DNA from: Parelaphostrongylus tenuis
Taxonomy: Eukaryota; Nematoda; Chromadorea; Rhabditida; Metastrongylidae
Length of the DNA stretch: 64,000 nt
NCBI GenBank assembly: GCA_019055375.1
Contig: JAHQIW010000203.1
Location: 186,001 to 250,000 of the forward strand
Reading direction: 5' to 3'
Positions within the stretch are counted from its first letter, which is position 1, and the number at the start of each line of letters is the position of its first letter. Shown here piece by piece: positions 57,201 to 64,000 of the stretch. The position numbers and the translations under genes are program-made. The notes under the pieces were generated by a model. It saw nothing but the letters and a program-made list of their open reading frames with translations, ran no database searches and was not told the DNA's origin.

Positions 57201-60200
57201 TGATATTTTCCATATTTACAATGTCCAAAAGTCAGCATAGCTGTTGGATATGACAAACGGTTTCTTTTGATTAGGAGGCAACAAATGAAAAAACGATCTC
57301 AGCACTGGAGAGGAACTTTTAATAGAAGTATTAGTAACAATTTGAAAACTGATACTTCAGGCTACAGCTCCACTTCGCCGGTTTTTCGATACATCCGTTT
57401 GTAGCGCTATAATATTCAAAATAAAATCAAGTTTCATAAGACCACTTGTTTTTTCTTATCTCGCGGTTATTTCTCTAGACAAGATTCCTTCCTCAAAGCG
57501 CTAGTATTCAAATCATAACACGAGCTTCGAGAAACTCAAAAATGTGTTTGCTTTTTAAAAAGCTCTTTCGATCTCTCAATCACCACTGGTCCTTTGATTT
57601 GTGCTTCAAACCTGGCCGGCAGAGCTCTCCAGACTAGTAGTAATCATCTGATAGCTCAATATTACCTGATTCTAGAGATGGGCTCTACTTTCTATAAATA
57701 CGGTGCAGCAAAGAAAATAAGATAGAGTTATACATTTTCGGCAGCGCTGTTTATGTGCTATTCGGCAAGGCGAGGGCCTCTGCAGGAGCATGGCAGAGGA
57801 GGGGCGAGGCGGGACAATCGATACATTGTTAATCAATTGGGGATTTTTCCTTCGTTTCGTAAGGGAATTCCAGATAAAACGACTGAGATACTTCAAAAAT
57901 TTCTCTACACGTTGATGTGCTTTTCGGCTTCCAGCGAATTGCAAGTATGATAGAAGTGGAAGCGAAAGACAAGTGTAGAACATAATTTTTGATCTGAAAG
58001 ACCACAGCATTATATAGGGGTGTGTTGAAAAATCGGTGACGCATGGCTTTAGCCTCAAGTCTCAACTTTCGAATAGGTACTAACATTCCTGTGAAAAGTT
58101 CCTCTACAACGAATGAGATCGGTTTTTTATCTGATCCTCCCAATCGGAAGAATCTGAGAACCAATGAATATTTGGCCAAAAATGACGATACACACTGCAT
58201 GCGATTCCAGTTATCGAATTCTCAGTGAATTTTAGATTATTAGTGCACTTCAGGGGTTGGAACCTACATACAATAACAAATATGTCTTCTTCGATCGTTT
58301 TGTTTGTATTCCCTCTGAAATATCTACTTATTTCTTACTATTAACAATGTTAGGTGTTGCAACCTTACCACTTAACAATTGCGCTGATTTTGCTTGTTCT
58401 ACGTATTGACTAGTTCAAGTCGATTCTCTATACATCTCTCGAGTTCCAACCTCGCGAAATAACTTTATCGTGATCAAGTAAAGGGGGTTGAGGTCATCCA
58501 CCACTAAACCATAATTCTGGCTCACCCAACTGCTTTCTTGAGCATGCTTCTTCATATTCACCGCTTGAAGACATAGACTTTGCTGACTTCTACGAATTAT
58601 TTATAGCTTACATATAGAAAAGGAGTCAAATACTTTTGCCGTCACGGACAAACGTTGGACGAAAAGCCACAAGAGCTTTTGGAAAACTAATACGTACTGC
58701 AGATTTGTTATTTATTCATTGCTGTTACTCGGACTTCACTGTCGTCAGAAGCGCGTCTGCCGAATAGGATGATACTTGCAAAGAGATAATCGGTGAGTGA
58801 CCAAACCAGGTGCCGCGCTCAAAATATTGTCCTATTTTGTTATATTGGGAGGTATTCAAAAAAATGTGTAGTTCAGATGTAAGGAACTAATCAACTTCTA
58901 CGTACTATACGCGCCTAATATAGAGCCGACTGACATATACTTGGCCAGAAGACGAATGATGAGCATATCTTCCAACAGAATCCGCACTAAGAAGTTCAAA
59001 CAGCGGGCTGACTGCTTCAGAAGCTAGGCACATTTTTCCCTTGTTGAAACTGCGCATTAGGAAAAATCTGCCTATGAGTAGAAAATCTAGAACATCAGTG
59101 AAAAGTTTCGAATATTCAGGTGAAGAAAATGCATTCTTTGCGAAAGGGTAATTCACGAAATAATGAATTCAAACTCCACCAATGCTAACTCCAGTTAGAT
59201 ACTTATAATCTATCCGTATAAATTTCTTCCAAAAATCATAAATAATACGAAATATAAATTTGTTTTATATATCGTAGAAAGTAATGTAATTTTAAAGAGT
59301 TCGATTTACGTTGTTATCCCAGAGACGTAGCTTTCATTTTGATGCATAGGGATTTTCAGAATAGCTGAGCTTTCTTTTGCCAAGAAAAACGCTTGCAGAT
59401 GTTCTTCAACAATAATCTATCTTTCCGTAATGATAAGGTTTTTTGAAATTGAAATTGTACTACATCACTGCCAACAAAGCCCTCTGTGAATTCAAACATT
59501 GGGGCAATTAGACAAAAAACAAAACGTTGTCTATATCGTTAGCATAGCATACTGTAAAAAAATTTGCTACAAAACCAATTTCAATTTGAAATCAGCAATT
59601 TTAAAGTTATCAAGTCACTGGAAAAACGTAAATAAAATAAGAAAAGTATCTCAAAATCAGTCGAAAATGAGTCCTTTTGCAAAGATGTGTTTTCCCATAG
59701 AAATAAATCAAATTTTCTACACTGAACGTTCTCTTACTAAAGATACCTCCGCGACAGTTCTATTTGTGACATTTTATCTTCTTGCAGCGATAAAGTGCCT
59801 CAAACACATAAACTTTACTCATACTAACAGTAATCCCTATGCGATACTCGCGCGTCGCACTAATTATTTTGAATGTGATACCTAATTTTCCTTCCGTCTT
59901 ACAGTGTTCTATCAAAACTTCTTCAAAAACCAATTTTAACATTGAAATCGTCGATATTTGAGCTATTAAATGCCTGCCAAAAGCCCAACGGAAAGCTATT
60001 TGAGACTCCAGACAAGTGAATAAGTCATGATGAATGTGAAACAGAATGTTATTTTTGTTGCTTTAAAACAACAGAGCGCATGTGGCCCACGTTAGAGGTG
60101 CTCTGGGTCGCACACGCGGTGGTCGATGGTTCGTTCTCGTGCTTATGGCTCACCATGCCATCCATACCTCCGGGATCAGTTAACTGGTACCGGACTGGTT

Positions 60201-62240
60201 TCACACTTCTCTGGGAGGATAAGCAGCACTGACCCTGTACAGCAGGAGGCCACCGCGAGTCATTGTAAAGGCTAGATTTACATTGAATCGCCTCAAACAA
60301 AACTAAAAATTGAAGACGAATGCATGACACATCCCTCAGGGATTAATTAACGCCGAAAGCTTTTTCCTTTCTCTCAGTATAACACAACAAGATGAGAATT
60401 TTGTAAACATAGCATGCTTTAAAAATTGCAAGATTCTGGGTTCCGAATAATCACTGAAGGTGAGGGAAATTTTTGGTTGTTGAGAAGAATCTTTGAACAA
60501 TCCTGTACCCCTTTATGAAGTAAACTAATCGTATGCTGGTGAATCTCTCAATCTACATATATCACTAACTAGTTCGAATCACAACCGAAAAAGCAGTAGC
60601 TCCTCTCTTTTTGAAGTTACACGTGGCGTAAATCATGTAAAATCAACTTATGGAAGTTAAATGATTAAAGATCAACATATGAGAATTAGTGATGGATATT
60701 GATATGCCAATTAGTGGTGGATATTGACATGCCTATTAGTGGCGGTTTTGCCATTTGCCGAGCATCATTCCAAGTAGATAGCTTAACACTGTCATGTAGT
60801 TATCTTTGTCATCACTTCATTTCGCGCTAAATTATTAGGCAATATAGCCATTCTCCTAATAGCACCTTCTTAAAAATGGACCGATATCACCATGTATTAG
60901 TCATCGAGTTTAGACCATGTACAGATGAAGAAAATAAATTTGGCATCGTTTATAGTCAGTCGCAAAAAAACGGTCAAAATCAAAAACTTCCCATAAATCC
61001 GCATTTCAGATCTAACTGCCACAATCGAAAAAGGGCCAATATAGGCATTGCATTAGGCAAATGTGGAATGAGTGATCGTTGTCTAAAAGCTGTCTGGATA
61101 GGGTTAAATACATATTGCTTTATTGTTAAAATCCATAATTGACTGAGGATCTAAGTCGCTGTTGAGTATGGAAATCTCGCATAGATCGATCACATTCTTG
61201 CTTACTTAATATGGTAGTTTTTCTAGATTTCCACACTGTCTTTATTCATAGGTTCTGGTTCTGACCACTGCCTCTCAGTGCGAGGAACCTTTGAGACCTT
61301 TGTGAGATAATGCATCACTACCAGCTACGGCGAGCAAAGATACCACATTACACATCCCACCATATCTGAGATTTGATCACAATTACAATATAAGTTATAT
61401 AATTAGTTCTGATGTAGTAAAACAAACTGCGTTATAATTATCCATTCTGATTTGTCAGCTTGCCAGCTGCGACATAAAATATCACGACAAAGAGAGCTTT
61501 ATGAGAAGACTTTGCATTGGCCTCCTTTATCGCAAACCGCAAGTACTTTTCACAAATCATTTTTCGTCTAACCTATAAAAGCAAGGGATATCAAACCGAG
61601 AAAGTCTTCACGCCATTTGTCACATTCGGTACTAATAACTTTACAGCACTATCTCACGTTTAAAGTACTTTCGTTATGACATAGCCAGTAAAGTGAAAAA
61701 ATCCCATCACTGATTTTCTTTGGCTTCCCACGCTGAAATCGTGCCTTCGACCATAGGAGTCTGTCCTAAATACACCTCTGCCTAGTTCTAAGCTCTCTTT
61801 GCTAACAAAAAGGATTAGAAAGCGCTGAGGTAATGCTATCCATGATCGTAAGAGGAGGAGTTTGACAAGGCGATACTACATCGACATAGGTAATCACTAC
61901 CGAAATGCAGTGGACTATGAAGCCACTCTCTCCAAAAGTAAAGCGCATGTGCATCAATGGCAAAATTTTTCCCAAGTTACTCGAAGTTTAAAGAGAGATA
62001 GCTCAGTAAGTAGGCGAGGTCAATCGGCCACCGAAGTACGGATATCGATGTGACGTTTGAGACAGTTACAGATTCTTGAGCATCAAGAAGCTCGTAAGAT
62101 ATCCCCGTGAGATTTTGAAGTTTTATTACCTTATAGAACGCGGCAAGGACTATGAAATTTAGTGCGATTCCACTGAGTGCAGCGAAGAGGACAACAAAAC
62201 CACAAATCACTCGAATAGTCGGCGTCGCCTTGACATCCAT
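36016..62240 (-). CDS. Srx-class 7TM chemoreceptor gene (copy B), open exons
   Basis: Exons: 62130-62240 (TM1), 56657-56780 (TM2), 52753-52913 (TM3), 52603-52688 (TM4), 52344-52402 (loop 2), 43916-44050 (TM5), 36016-36288 (TM6-TM7, tail). All are open, phases join from exon 2 to exon 7, and together they give about 315 residues, close to a normal Srx receptor. Motifs: FLLAFNRLTIFVFP after TM3, LTGCEKKFSSD at the TM4/loop-2 border, KREIMFLIQ before TM6, CNREVRKHAR after TM7. Phase shows that a small exon of 3n+1 bases between exons 1 and 2 is still missing. Without it the gene is incomplete or dead. Introns reach 8 kb. The likely role is chemosensory GPCR at sensory cilia, by family knowledge only. 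Confidence 0.72.
36733..36792 (-). repeat. Old tRNA-like remnant, copy in block B
   Basis: Minus strand TCGGTGTGGTTAATGATGCA aligns with the block A remnant at 1989-2047. The B box is more decayed (TGATTCGGCCCA). Confidence 0.4.
37221..37990 (-). pseudogene. RTE copy 2: C-terminal part
   Basis: The frame at 37574-37990 carries LNGTTISECSSYVYLGRE, RRKRAAWGTFKSIEDL and LTYAAETWSLRK. It stops near 37574 and the last segment (to about 37230) is in other frames. Confidence 0.85.
38024..39391 (-). pseudogene. RTE copy 2: reverse transcriptase, 455-residue open frame
   Basis: The longest frame in the window. In order it has an N-terminal helical region (NWDVFKSLVGSWEDTVVDN), RIRPEHLENLPPVVINTLAR, DIGNYRPICLLSVLYKLF, QAGFRKEFSAMDHIHTI, LTFIDLKKAFDSVETK (first palm motif), VRRGVRQGDTILPKLF and LRFADDMFS. 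The frame is lost straight after the FADD box, so the C-terminal third is disconnected. Confidence 0.92.
39420..40246 (-). pseudogene. RTE copy 2: AP-like endonuclease
   Basis: The frame at 39830-40246 carries the leader and MTICTYNARTL, VIGLAETRRRH. A small deletion near 39923 shifts the frame. 39618-39833 continues with LTTSIGRLRLKRCG and [11 protein letters not shown]. The later GDFNA and SDHR parts are in further frames. Confidence 0.88.
40541..40985. other. Intron 6 of copy B, short unannotated part
   Basis: No recognisable content between the LINE and the SINE. Confidence 0.4.
40990..41281 (-). mobile_element. SINE-1 (tRNA-derived), full length
   Basis: Minus strand from the tRNA-like head (GAGCGCATGTGGCACAGTGG with A box, GGTCGATAATTCAATC as a decayed B box) through the family body to the tail CCGAGAGCTTTATACTG. 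It lies in intron 6 of gene B. Confidence 0.8.
41290..43425. other. Intron 6 of copy B, unannotated part
   Basis: AT-rich with scattered frames below 100 residues. A minus-strand frame at 42107-42391 has a basic helix-like middle (KKRLTKLDTLLKRMVNQQK) but no known motif and is not called. Confidence 0.35.
43429..43573 (+). mobile_element. SINE-2 (second tRNA-derived family), copy
   Basis: A GC-rich island beginning CCGTGGCCAAGTTGTTGTGA, which resembles the 5' half of a Ser/Leu-type tRNA with an A box. A related copy lies at 56050-56222 (minus: GCCTTGACCGAGTGGTTGTG). It contains a perfect GCTCG/CGAGC hairpin at about 43468-43483. The B box is poorly kept here. Confidence 0.5.
43916..44050 (-). 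CDS. Copy B exon 6: TM5 and third cytoplasmic loop
   Basis: 135 bases, 45 residues, from FVYCQSNTLAVLMCCVYL to RRLKREIMFLIQ. The acceptor is TTTCAG. The donor side is CAG followed by GCGAGG, a GC donor at the same place as in copy A. The frame reaches a stop four codons later if unspliced, which supports splicing here. Confidence 0.8.
44300..45690. other. Intron 5 of copy B, first unannotated part
   Basis: Open frames of 74-90 residues (44363-44587 minus, 44822-45094 plus) have no recognised motif or paired copy. Treated as intron or decayed repeats. Confidence 0.35.
45770..46045 (+). repeat. R3 dispersed repeat, copy 1
   Basis: Matches the reverse complement of about 54930-55200 at the DNA and protein level. 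The frame here reads LCTGREQKIEFVELAQQM; the other copy reads MCTKREQRVELAKLTRKI. A coding ancestor (mobile element or duplicated gene) is likely, but the family is unknown. Confidence 0.5.
46050..47215. other. Intron 5 of copy B, AT-rich part
   Basis: A GC-richer patch at 46150-46400 with frames on the minus strand that I do not recognise, then AT-rich sequence. Confidence 0.35.
47220..47740 (-). repeat. R2 AT-rich repeat, inverted copy
   Basis: The reverse complement of 47295-47720 matches 50240-50600: TGGCCCCA.TTCACCGCG, TTTGCAACA.ATCGAT, CTACAGTACATTAA, AAAGTTACTATG, GCCTTGTTGAGAGCGAAA, GGGCTATCAAACCTTTATTA. The first 70 bases (47220-47290) instead match 50170-50235 in the same direction, so the unit is rearranged. 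Confidence 0.6.
48365..48580 (+). ncRNA. GC-rich, highly structured segment (candidate RNA or SINE)
   Basis: An island of GC-rich sequence in AT-rich DNA that ends in a nine-T run. Nested inverted repeats are visible. AGCCGA/TCGGCT pairs at 48378-48395. GTGGTGA/TCACCAC encloses AGTGT/ACACT with symmetric 6-base internal loops at 48401-48442. GGAGG/CCTCC falls near 48500-48515, inside a longer CAGGGC/GCCCTG pairing (48467-48538). It also holds CTGACGA, a paired stem and GAAAC, the spacing of a hammerhead core, but flanking stems do not close. A 107-residue minus-strand frame crosses it without known motif. Confidence 0.4.
48906..48978 (-). tRNA. tRNA-like gene, fully paired, unusual anticodon loop
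   Basis: 73 bases fold into a complete cloverleaf: 7-bp acceptor (GCCTCAG/CTGAGGC), 4-bp D stem (GTGT/GCAC) with AGTGGTAGA loop, 5-bp anticodon stem (CGTCC/GGATG), 4-base variable loop, 5-bp T stem (GTGGG/CCCGC) with TTCGATT loop, and discriminator A. A box TGGTGTAGTGG and B box GGTTCGATTCC are ideal. The anticodon loop is CCGGATA, so the anticodon would be GGA (serine codons UCC/UCU). However, U33 is C, and the short variable loop is unlike tRNA-Ser. It could be a pseudogene or a tRNA with another role. It lies inside intron 5 of gene B. Confidence 0.75.
49020..49800. other. Intron 5 of copy B, AT-rich part
   Basis: AT-rich intron sequence between the tRNA-like gene and the hammerhead candidate; no feature recognised. 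Confidence 0.4.
49836..49881 (+). ncRNA. Hammerhead ribozyme candidate (one core change)
   Basis: Stem I GTGCTA (49836-49841) pairs perfectly with TAGCAC (49876-49881). Core CCGATGA (49842-49848) differs from the consensus CUGANGA only by U4 to C. Stem II GTCC-CGA-GGAC (49849-49859) is followed by GAAA (49860-49863). Stem III CAGG-CG-CCTG (49864-49873) is closed by A63-U74 (the A15.1-U16.1 pair). Cleavage would fall after the A at 49875 (GUA triplet). Order and spacing are those of a type I hammerhead with a very short stem III, as known from self-cleaving repeats in animals. The U4 change should lower activity. Confidence 0.6.
50160..50610 (+). repeat. R2 AT-rich repeat, direct copy
   Basis: The partner of 47220-47740 in the opposite orientation. 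An open frame (50420-50620) reads SYQTIIRTLEKKVDDAMF against GYQTFIRPLEKSNDAFF in the other copy. This hints at a coding past, though no family is recognised. Confidence 0.6.
50700..52330. other. Intron 5 of copy B, last part
   Basis: AT-rich. The 51590-51990 part is less AT-rich with frames on both strands (107 residues minus, 83 plus) that I do not recognise. The last about 80 bases before exon 5 match block A intron sequence at 7770-7840. Confidence 0.4.
52344..52402 (-). CDS. Copy B exon 5: extracellular loop 2
   Basis: 59 bases encoding FYMWIDCEEQIRKGLYVES after a TTTTTCAG acceptor, with GTAAGG donor. The phase joins exon 4 (1+2) and exon 6 (0). Confidence 0.78.
52603..52688 (-). CDS. 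Copy B exon 4: TM4
   Basis: 86 bases. Reads MCVFAWIYMIIIQTFSLLTG then CEKKFSSD. TTATAG acceptor, GTAAGT donor. The frame is intact, unlike the 85-base copy at 8095-8179. Confidence 0.8.
52753..52913 (-). CDS. Copy B exon 3: TM3
   Basis: 161 bases from YMGNGLLYRVPLYLDG to FLLAFNRLTIFVFPKVTDVL. The NR...F.P signature after TM3 is the best Srx marker in the window. TTTCAG acceptor, GTGAGT donor; the intron to exon 4 is 64 bases. Confidence 0.85.
53000..54290 (+). mobile_element. RTE-type LINE, 5' truncated, second subfamily (copy 3)
   Basis: Plus strand, opposite to the host gene. It starts in the palm domain (LILTFVDYEIAFDSVEKSAV). It runs through RVRQGDAILPKLF, LRFADDIVLISNS, HVYLGLSLNMEN, RRRKAAWAAFRSLKE, LPALCYAAET, AKHRWPNHVVKR and RPLGQPPTRWADVF. 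A short stretch with ARRRDEWKMCW ends near 54290. Stops and frameshifts break it at about 53550, 53760 and 54005. It is clearly diverged from copies 1 and 2. It sits in intron 2 of gene B. Confidence 0.88.
54300..54900. other. Intron 2 of copy B, unannotated part
   Basis: No recognisable feature. Confidence 0.35.
54905..55290 (-). repeat. R3 dispersed repeat, copy 2
   Basis: An open frame of 128 residues on the minus strand, homologous over its middle to the plus-strand repeat at 45770-46045 (ILSWSLPLLTPLTNK against ILVHCLLSHSSPTKK). Not identified further. Confidence 0.5.
55300..56045. other. Intron 2 of copy B, unannotated part
   Basis: AT-rich; nothing recognised. Confidence 0.35.
56050..56222 (-). 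mobile_element. SINE-2 (second tRNA-derived family), better copy
   Basis: Minus strand starts AGTCGGACGCCTTGACCGAG with an A box (TTGACCGAGTGG). GAGTTCGACCCC about 40 bases later serves as a B box, as in Ser/Leu-type tRNAs. A GC-rich body follows to about 56050. It resembles 43429-43573. Confidence 0.55.
56325..56601 (-). mobile_element. SINE-1 (tRNA-derived), full length
   Basis: Minus-strand head GCGCGTGTGACGCAGAGGTT with A box and GGTTCGATCTCGCGC with B box, then body and tail (CACGGAGCATCACTTAGGGG, CCGAAAGCTTCATG). It sits 56 bases from exon 2 of gene B, with its head toward the exon. Confidence 0.82.
56657..56780 (-). CDS. Copy B exon 2: TM2
   Basis: 124 bases starting in phase 1. GRIFVATVFYLIVIQIIAC then SLLFVQLYIVFPITFTGVQ. 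The Q...S..LLF...I..P.T pattern matches TM2 of Srx. The acceptor is TTGCAG and the donor GTGTGT. Exon 1 ends in phase 0, so at least one small exon must lie between 56781 and 62129. Confidence 0.78.
57230..57430 (+). repeat. R1 dispersed repeat, left-part copy
   Basis: TTGATTAGGAGGCAACAAAT, CGATCTCAGCACTGGAGAGG, TTCAGGCTACAGCTCC and AAATAAAATCAAGTTTCA match 28440-28650 and 10130-10345. Confidence 0.6.
57490..58215 (-). repeat. R1 dispersed repeat, most complete copy
   Basis: The unbroken unit of about 0.7 kb. Its minus strand matches 28440-28690 and then 33213-33625 without a gap, which shows that element 2 inserted into R1. The minus-strand frame 57829-58200 has KKPISFVVEELFTGMLVPIR and LRLEAKAMRHRFFNTPLYN. 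Not recognised as a known family. It lies head to head with 57230-57430. Confidence 0.65.
58220..60060. other. Intron 1 of copy B, AT-rich part
   Basis: 59300-59960 resembles the R2-type AT-rich repeats (a TTGAGCTATTAAATGCCTG-like string, compare 50380-50400), but the match is weak. A 128-residue frame at 59499-59885 is not recognised. Confidence 0.35.
60074..60363 (+). mobile_element. SINE-1 (tRNA-derived), full length
   Basis: Plus-strand head GAGCGCATGTGGCCCACGTT, TTAGAGGTGCT, GGTCGATGGTTCGTTCTCG (B box region). Then ACCATGCCATCCATACCTCC, TGGTACCGGACTGGTTTCAC, GGAGGCCACCGCGAGTCATT and the tail AACGCCGAAAGCTTTTTCC. Opposite orientation to the host gene. Confidence 0.82.
60380..61840. other. 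Intron 1 of copy B, unannotated part
   Basis: Includes a local tandem near 60685-60735 (ATTAGTGGTGGATATTGA repeated about 27 bases apart). An 88-residue frame at 60876-61142 has no known motif. Confidence 0.35.
61842..61985 (+). mobile_element. Short RTE reverse-transcriptase fragment
   Basis: GTTTGACAAGGCGATACTAC, GAAATGCAGTGGACTATGAA and CATGTGCATCAATGGCAAAA align in order with 53265-53385 of RTE copy 3 (the VRQGD to RIDG/NLRF region). Frameshifted. It ends about 145 bases from receptor exon 1. Confidence 0.65.
62130..62240 (-). CDS. Copy B exon 1: N-terminus and TM1
   Basis: The ATG at 62240 opens 37 codons to the donor GTAATA. MDVKATPTIRVICGFVVLF then SGIALNFIVLAAFYK. The short N-terminus before TM1 and the G..LN motif fit Srx and related receptors. 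A spliced-leader acceptor could lie upstream but was not fixed. Confidence 0.8.
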
Positions 62241-62309
62241 TATGCCCGGGTTTCTTCTTTAAACTTTTTTTTTCCAAGTATCTGAAAGTGTTCACAATTA
62301 GCAAATTTA

Positions 62310-62720
62310 TATTGTGATCAGGATAGTAACAACATCAGATCATGTGTGGCCGTGGTTCAGCGATGAATGCAATACCATTGTACTAAATTGTTCTCGCGAG
62401 GAAACAGTACGGCACAGAACGCCCAGCCGTATACCTGGTTACGTTGCAAAACTTTCATGAATGTTGCCACAGAACAAATTATCGAGATATGGCTAGCAGT
62501 TTGTTGTAAAAGCAACACAATAATCATAGTAACGTGGAAGTACGTTGATACGAGAAATAAGTTAAGTTCACAACAGCAGTAGATTCAATTTTGAGCTCAA
62601 ACTAATGACGATGCCGACAGTTAGTGATATCACAATATCAAGTTCATGACTCAGTCAGTCACTCCTACTGCATTTATAATGGGCGGAGTGTTCACGGAAA
62701 GAATTAATGCTATTGCTCAG
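62310..62720 (-). promoter_or_regulatory. Conserved 5' flank of receptor copy B
   Basis: Similar to 14870-15290. Shared short blocks include TCGTCATTA and AACCACG.CC.CACATG on the minus strand. Being shared between paralogues it may hold regulatory sites, or merely reflect the duplication. Confidence 0.4.
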
Positions 62721-62724
62721 TGGG

Positions 62725-63490
62725 AAATTTTTTTCTTGGTGAGTATATCCCGATATAACTGCATGTAAAAGCGACAGAATAGTCTTGCGAAAAGTTCACA
62801 TGGAGCGGCACAATGGCTTCTGTAAGGAGCACATGTGGAAGCGATAGCGAAGACTTATGGGATGAAATACAGTAACTTTCACTAAAACTCATTTCAATCA
62901 TACGACGGCTTGTGGTTTATGTTTAATTGCATTTTATTGATGAAAGGCAGACAATATGGGATGTTTAATGGAGAACGGTGTTTATATCGTGAAGATCTCA
63001 TGAACTGTTGCAAAATGAAGGCTTGCCATTGCAAAAACTGGGCGTAAGTCACATAGTATCAAACATTACTTACAACTGTTTATTTACCATATATTAATAA
63101 TGAAACATTGAGAGAAATAAAAAGATATCACTAAATATTTGTCATACTGCATACTTACATTTGATAAAGTCAGAGGATCGGCAGAGAAAATGGTTTAAGG
63201 CACAGTAACCTCATATGCTCTTGTGCACCAGAAACTTTTTGAGTAAACTAAAATGATGTGGACACAATAGCAATTTTCATGCGTTGACGCTTTCTCACCG
63301 TTCACACGTCTTTTTCCCCATTCAACTTCAATACAGTTATCATCCAATATAATAGTGACAAACTGCTGAGAAAGCTCAACCCCCACCCTCGGAAAAGTTA
63401 AGGCTTGGATCAAACTGCACCTGAGGTTCACATTATTGCACATCGCTCAGCATTATTGACTGTGTATTTATAGTATCATAAAGCTAAAGG
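62725..63490. other. AT-rich sequence upstream of block B
   Basis: No gene recognised. Short frames only. Confidence 0.35.
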
Positions 63491-63492
63491 AT

Positions 63493-63782
63493 AAAGCTTT
63501 CGGCGTTGATCAATCTCTGAGGGATGCGCCATGCATTCGACTTCAATTTTCAACTTCGTTTGAGGTGATTGAATGCATATCTGGCCTTTACAATGACTCG
63601 CGGTGGCCTGCCGCTGAACAGAGTCAGTGCTGCTTATCCTCCCAGACAAGTCTGAAACCTGTCTGGTACCAATCTACCGACCCCGGAGAAATGGATGGCT
63701 TTTTGAGCCATGAGCGCGAGATCGAACCATTGACCTCGTGTGCGACGCACAGCACCTCTAACCACTGCGCCACATGCGCTCT
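63493..63782 (-). mobile_element. SINE-1 (tRNA-derived), best preserved copy
   Basis: Minus strand head GAGCGCATGTGGCGCAGTGG (A box TGGCGCAGTGG), TTAGAGGTGCTGTGCGTCGC, then GGTCAATGGTTCGATCTCGC (B box). The body includes CCATTTCTCCGGGGTCGG, TGGTACCAGACAGG, AGGCCACCGCGAGTCATTG and ATTCAATCACCTCAAACG. The tail is ACGCCGAAAGCTTTATCC. About 290 bases in all. This copy shows the RNA polymerase III promoter most clearly. Confidence 0.88.
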
Positions 63783-64000
63783 TATAGTATCATACTATCA
63801 TACTATCTATAAAAATAAGAATCAAGCAAAGAAATTTTGTCAGTTGAAACGCCTGAGATTCTTTATCGAAAGCAATCATGCAAAGAGAATTTTCTATGAA
63901 TGCAAAAAAATAGCATTCATAACCCTCTGAAAATTCACTATTCCAGCGCACAGTAGAAATTTTACTAAAATTTCTTATTCCTTAGGAATTAGTCAGTTTA
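63783..64000. other. Window end, AT-rich
   Basis: A CTATCATA-type short repeat follows the SINE head (63787-63812). Nothing else recognised. Confidence 0.4.

Larger units (their letters stand above)
35230..62720 (-). repeat. Duplicated block B (Srx receptor unit)
   Basis: The second copy of the unit described at 650-15290, in the same orientation. All seven exon pairs are found in the same order and phase, together with 3' and 5' flanks. It is expanded by RTE, SINE and other repeat insertions within introns. Confidence 0.75.

Noticed and set aside
1..64000. CRISPR arrays, rRNA genes, bacterial operons, viral genes
   Set aside because: No regularly spaced repeats, no rRNA-like sequence and no Shine-Dalgarno-linked gene strings were seen; the window is nematode nuclear DNA.

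Overview
The window looks like a nematode nuclear genome, probably clade V (strongylid/hookworm-like). It has long AT-rich introns with nematode-type TTTCAG acceptors and a serpentine chemoreceptor of the Srx class. It also carries RTE-type LINEs of the endonuclease/reverse-transcriptase kind common in strongylids, BEL/Pao LTR elements primed by tRNA-Gly, mariner remnants and tRNA-derived SINEs. The species assignment is inference. No bacterial operons, CRISPR arrays or rRNA were seen. Most open frames in the window are chance frames.

The backbone is a tandem segmental duplication. Block A (about 650-15290) and block B (about 35230-62720) each carry one Srx-class 7TM receptor gene on the minus strand, with the same seven recognisable exons in the same order and phase. 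Gene B (36016..62240) is open in every exon found. Gene A (1319..14811) has single-base deletions in the TM2 and TM4 exons and looks like a pseudogene. Both copies use a GC donor at the same intron (between the TM5 exon and the TM6/7 exon). A small exon of 3n+1 bases between exons 1 and 2 is required by phase but was not found. Block B is about twice as long because its introns collected mobile elements.

Between the blocks (15.3-35.2 kb) lies a mobile-element pile-up. It holds a broken mariner (15.6-16.0 kb) and a degenerate BEL/Pao element on the minus strand with about 1.07 kb LTRs (16.1-22.8 kb). It then holds a nearly full-length but frameshifted RTE LINE (23.6-26.9 kb) and a second, internally deleted BEL/Pao element (28.7-33.2 kb). 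The second BEL/Pao element sits in a dispersed repeat (R1) with a visible 5-bp target duplication.

Inside block B are a second RTE copy close to the first (37.2-40.5 kb), a 5'-truncated RTE of another subfamily (53.0-54.3 kb), two tRNA-derived SINE families and several unclassified repeat families (R1, R2, R3). The 47-51 kb intronic region is the most unusual part. It holds a fully paired tRNA-like gene with an anticodon loop lacking U33 (48906..48978), a GC-rich highly structured segment (48.37-48.58 kb) and a compact hammerhead-ribozyme fold with one core substitution (49836..49881). AT-rich R2 repeats in inverted orientation surround them. No single new multi-gene system is evident. The best leads are the hammerhead candidate, the odd tRNA, the full-length tRNA-Gly footprint (with CCA) in the BEL/Pao primer site, and the shared GC-AG intron of the receptor pair.
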